Position numbers and translations under genes: made by a program
The notes under the pieces: generated by a model
The model's database searches: none
The model's input: the letters and a program-made list of their open reading frames with translations, nothing else
Told to the model about the DNA's origin: nothing
In this document: positions 61,604-64,000 of the stretch, in pieces
Position numbering within the stretch: the first letter of the stretch is position 1
Layout of the letters: each line of letters starts with the position of its first letter
Source: Tenacibaculum finnmarkense
Lineage (GTDB): Bacteria; Bacteroidota; Bacteroidia; Flavobacteriales; Flavobacteriaceae
Direction of reading: 5' to 3'
Assembly: GCF_900239185.1 (NCBI RefSeq)
Contig: NZ_OENA01000049.1
Location: forward strand, 1-64,000
Length of the DNA: 64,000 bases

Positions 61604-62944
61604 ATGAAATCATACTTAATTAAAAATGCAAAAATCGTTAATGAAAACAAGGTTTTTAAAGGCGATGTTTTAATCGAAGGAAATTATATCAAAGAAATTT
61701 CAACTCAAATAAATACAACTTCAGCTATTCAAGTGATCGATGCTCAAGGGAAGTATTTAATTCCTGGGATGATTGATGACCAAGTGCATTTTCGTGAACC
61801 AGGTTTAACCCATAAAGCAAATATTGGTACCGAAAGTAAAGCCGCTATTGCTGGTGGAATTACCTCGTTTATTGAAATGCCAAACACGGTTCCGCAAGCA
61901 ACAACGCAAGAATTATTAGAAAGTAAATTTCAAAGAGCTGCTGAAACATCGTATGCAAACTATTCGTTTATGTTTGGTGGAACAAACGATAATTTAGACG
62001 AATTATTAAAAACAAATCCTAAAAATGTAGCGGGAATTAAGTTGTTTTTAGGTTCATCAACAGGAAATATGTTGGTTGATAATGAAGAAACTTTAGAAAA
62101 AATATTCTCTTCTACCGATATGCTAATTTCGGTTCATTGTGAAGATGAAGCAACAATCAGAAAAAATACAGCAGAATATGTGGCTAAATATGGCGATGAT
62201 ATTCCATTAAAATATCACCCAATTATCAGAAGTGAAGAAGCTTGTTATTTATCTTCATCAAAAGCCATCGAATTAGCCAAAAAAACAGGAGCAAGGCTGC
62301 ATGTTTTTCATTTATCAACAGCAAAAGAAACGCATCTTTTTAGAAATGATATCCCGTTAGAAGAAAAGAAAATTACTGCCGAAGTTTGTGTGCATCATTT
62401 ATGGTTTACCGACAAAGATTATGACCAAAAAGGAACACATATTAAATGGAATCCTGCGGTAAAAACCCAAGCAGATAAAGATGAATTATGGAAGGCTTTA
62501 TTAGATGATAGAATTGACGTAATTGCTACCGATCATGCACCACATACTTTAGAAGAAAAAGACAATGTGTACACCAAAGCGCCAAGTGGAGGACCATTAG
62601 TACAGCATGCTGTTACAGCAATTTTTGAAAAAGTAAAAGAAGGTGTTTTACCAATTGAAAAAGCGGTTGAAAAAATGTGTCATAACCCTGCGAAATTATT
62701 TAGAGTAGAAAAACGTGGGTTTATAAAAGAAGGTTATTTTGCCGATATAGTTTTGGTAGATACCAACCAAAAATGGACGGTTTCGAAAGATAATATTTTA
62801 TATAAATGTGGTTGGTCTCCTTTTGAAGGAACTGAATTTTCAAGTAAAATTACCCATACTTTTGTAAACGGAAATTTAATGTATGAAAATGGTGTTTTTG
62901 ATGAAAATATCAAAGGAAAACGTTTAGAATTTAAACTTTTATAA
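61604..62944 (+). CDS. pyrC: dihydroorotase
   Basis: Cyclises carbamoyl aspartate to dihydroorotate in pyrimidine synthesis. The 446 residues are an amidohydrolase barrel. Metal-site features: IDDQVHFREPG, in which Q60 replaces the first His of the usual HxH and H62 is the second; the Lys in KLFLGSSTG; H in ISVHCEDE; H in VFHLSTAKE; D in IATDHAPH. The Q-x-H form is, as I recall, shared by Bacteroidota enzymes, so it is likely active. It follows the glycosyltransferase by 16 bp and precedes a small membrane protein by 18 bp, suggesting an operon. Confidence 0.93.
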   Translation: MKSYLIKNAKIVNENKVFKGDVLIEGNYIKEISTQINTTSAIQVIDAQGKYLIPGMIDDQVHFREPGLTHKANIGTESKAAIAGGITSFIEMPNTVPQATTQELLESKFQRAAETSYANYSFMFGGTNDNLDELLKTNPKNVAGIKLFLGSSTGNMLVDNEETLEKIFSSTDMLISVHCEDEATIRKNTAEYVAKYGDDIPLKYHPIIRSEEACYLSSSKAIELAKKTGARLHVFHLSTAKETHLFRNDIPLEEKKITAEVCVHHLWFTDKDYDQKGTHIKWNPAVKTQADKDELWKALLDDRIDVIATDHAPHTLEEKDNVYTKAPSGGPLVQHAVTAIFEKVKEGVLPIEKAVEKMCHNPAKLFRVEKRGFIKEGYFADIVLVDTNQKWTVSKDNILYKCGWSPFEGTEFSSKITHTFVNGNLMYENGVFDENIKGKRLEFKLL

Positions 62945-62962
62945 AAGATAAACAAGAGAAAT

Positions 62963-63232
62963 ATGAACAATGATTTTTTATCTTATTGGGAAGAAAAACG
63001 CAAAAATAAAATAAGGTTTATTTTATTTAAGAACTTTAAAGCTTCTTTATTTTTAGTGGTACTACCTATTTTATTTGCGCTAAGCGATAACGCTTTTTTG
63101 GTGGATCAAAATTTAATAATGCCTTTATTTAAAAATATAGTATTTTTTATGATACTATGTATTGTTTTAAATTTTTATCAGTTTAAAACCAATGAAGGCT
63201 TATTTAAAAAATCATTAAAAAATGAAAAATAA
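62963..63232 (+). CDS. small membrane protein
   Basis: An 89-residue protein with a charged N-terminus (LSYWEEKRKNKIRF) and two hydrophobic segments (about 25-42 and 53-71). I do not recognise a family. It overlaps the following DUF4296 gene by 11 bp, so the two are translationally coupled. The gene order dihydroorotase, small membrane protein, DUF4296 seems ordinary for this lineage. Confidence 0.7.
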   Translation: MNNDFLSYWEEKRKNKIRFILFKNFKASLFLVVLPILFALSDNAFLVDQNLIMPLFKNIVFFMILCIVLNFYQFKTNEGLFKKSLKNEK

Positions 63233-63707
63233 GATACTACTTGTTTGTGTTTTAATTTTAGCGTCTTGTAATACAAGTAATACGATGTATGAAAAGCCTA
63301 AAAACCTGATTCCAAAAGATTCTATGGTTGCTTTATTAACTGATATGTATATTGTATCGTCGGCTAAAAATATAAAGAACAAGTTTTTAAAGCGCGATGA
63401 AAATTATATGTATTATGTTTATCAAAAATATAGTATTGACAGCACTCGTTTTAATCAAAGTAACGTATATTATACCTCTAAGCCAGAGGAATATACCGAT
63501 TTACTGAAAATAGTAAAGTCGAATATAGATTCATTGGCCTCTTTTTATATGGAAAAAAGAAAAATAAAAGATTCTTTAGCCGAAAAAGAGTTGATACCTT
63601 TCGATAAAAAGTTAAGAAAAGGTTCTAAAAATTTATCAATAGAAAAAAGACCCGAAAAAAGACTTGAAAAAACACCTCAAAGAAAGCCTTATTTGATTGA
63701 AAAATAA
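63222..63707 (+). CDS. DUF4296 lipoprotein
   Basis: A 161-residue lipoprotein (signal ending LILASC, Cys16) with a helical DUF4296 domain in the middle (LIPKDSMVALLTDMYIVSSA, YVYQKYSIDSTRFNQS, YYTSKPEEYTDLLKIV) and a basic, unstructured tail. Function unknown; in flavobacteria it lies between dihydroorotase and an SDR epimerase, as here. It starts inside the previous gene (11-bp overlap). Confidence 0.85.
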   Translation: MKNKILLVCVLILASCNTSNTMYEKPKNLIPKDSMVALLTDMYIVSSAKNIKNKFLKRDENYMYYVYQKYSIDSTRFNQSNVYYTSKPEEYTDLLKIVKSNIDSLASFYMEKRKIKDSLAEKELIPFDKKLRKGSKNLSIEKRPEKRLEKTPQRKPYLIEK

Positions 63708-63709
63708 AA

Positions 63710-64000
63710 TTAAAACGTTTTGCTAATTTTAGCAATTTGCGAACTAATTAGTTCAAATTTAAAGGCTAGTGCTTTTTCTATTTTAGAAGAAGAATAGTAC
63801 GATATATTATGAGAAGCCCGCGCTGTATTTTTAGTTAGCAACGGCTTCTTTTTTGTTAGTAACGATACCAAGAAACTAACCCGCCAAGCTAATGCGCTTA
63901 GGGTTTTAGATACTTTTATTGCAGGGCGTTTTTTATGTAAGTTATCGGCAATTGTATCTAAAATTTCTTTAAACGATTTGTTTTCTGAAACCAAAATAAA
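63710..64000 (-). CDS. NAD-dependent epimerase/dehydratase, C-terminal part (cut by the window)
   Basis: The minus-strand frame stops at 63710-63712 and is open to the window edge, so only the last 97 or so residues are present. The sequence (SFKEILDTIADNLHKKRP, SKTLSALAWRVSFL, STARASH-like NTARASHNISYYSSSKIEKAL) is the C-terminal half of short-chain dehydrogenase-type epimerases commonly found at this place in flavobacteria. The Rossmann fold and catalytic YxxxK lie outside. It converges on the DUF4296 gene with 2 bp between. Confidence 0.8.
   Translation of the reverse strand, partial: FILVSENKSFKEILDTIADNLHKKRPAIKVSKTLSALAWRVSFLVSLLTKKKPLLTKNTARASHNISYYSSSKIEKALAFKFELISSQIAKISKTF

Overview
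The window is AT-rich chromosomal DNA of a marine-type member of the Flavobacteriaceae (Bacteroidota). Tenacibaculum or Polaribacter-like is my best guess from protein style, but the genus is not proven here. Lineage evidence: sprA (the type IX secretion translocon / gliding gene) in the order malic enzyme-ruvA-sprA-gcvH-vanZ-tonB, several TonB-dependent receptors with N-terminal carboxypeptidase-regulatory-like domains, GLPGLI-family proteins, DUF4271/DUF4296/DUF5686-type genes, and -7 promoter boxes of the Bacteroidota form TAnnTTTG. I saw no rRNA, tRNA, CRISPR array, prophage or complete insertion sequence.

Layout. 0-6 kb: glycerol kinase, a repeat-rich intergenic stretch, then a TonB-dependent receptor with a DUF4374 lipoprotein (probably iron-related uptake). 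6-10 kb: aromatic amino acid breakdown (homogentisate dioxygenase, 4-hydroxyphenylpyruvate dioxygenase, tryptophan 2,3-dioxygenase). 9.7-13.5 kb: DUF3108 protein, M23 peptidase, glucose-6-phosphate isomerase. 13.6-17.2 kb: a second TonB-dependent receptor with a lipoprotein built from repeats. 17.3-32.5 kb: mostly housekeeping (acyltransferases, acyl-ACP desaturase, omega-amidase-type hydrolase, AddB-like nuclease, MoaE, phosphoglycerate kinase, aldo/keto reductase, OmpA/TSP3 porin, TrpS, hemolysin III, CYTH protein).

32.6-40.2 kb is the unusual part: an accessory locus with three copies of a near-identical leader/promoter module, three small secreted cysteine-containing peptides, three intact GLPGLI proteins and one broken one, and an outer-membrane beta-barrel protein. 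Palindromic TTAGGGTTAACCCTAA-type sites and an 11-bp tandem repeat lie in its control regions. This is my candidate for an undescribed system. Its function cannot be read from the sequence, but the architecture (shared leader and signal peptide, divergent mature peptides, paralogous secreted partners, one barrel) suggests a secreted-peptide or envelope module that grows by duplication.

40.2-64 kb returns to core genes: MoaD, a DUF5686 barrel protein, an AsmA-like protein, two tandem PAS-only proteins, malic enzyme, RuvA, SprA, GcvH, VanZ-like, TonB, HemD, DUF4271, a dolichol-phosphate-mannose-synthase-type glycosyltransferase, dihydroorotase, a small membrane protein, a DUF4296 lipoprotein and the C-terminus of an SDR epimerase cut by the window edge.
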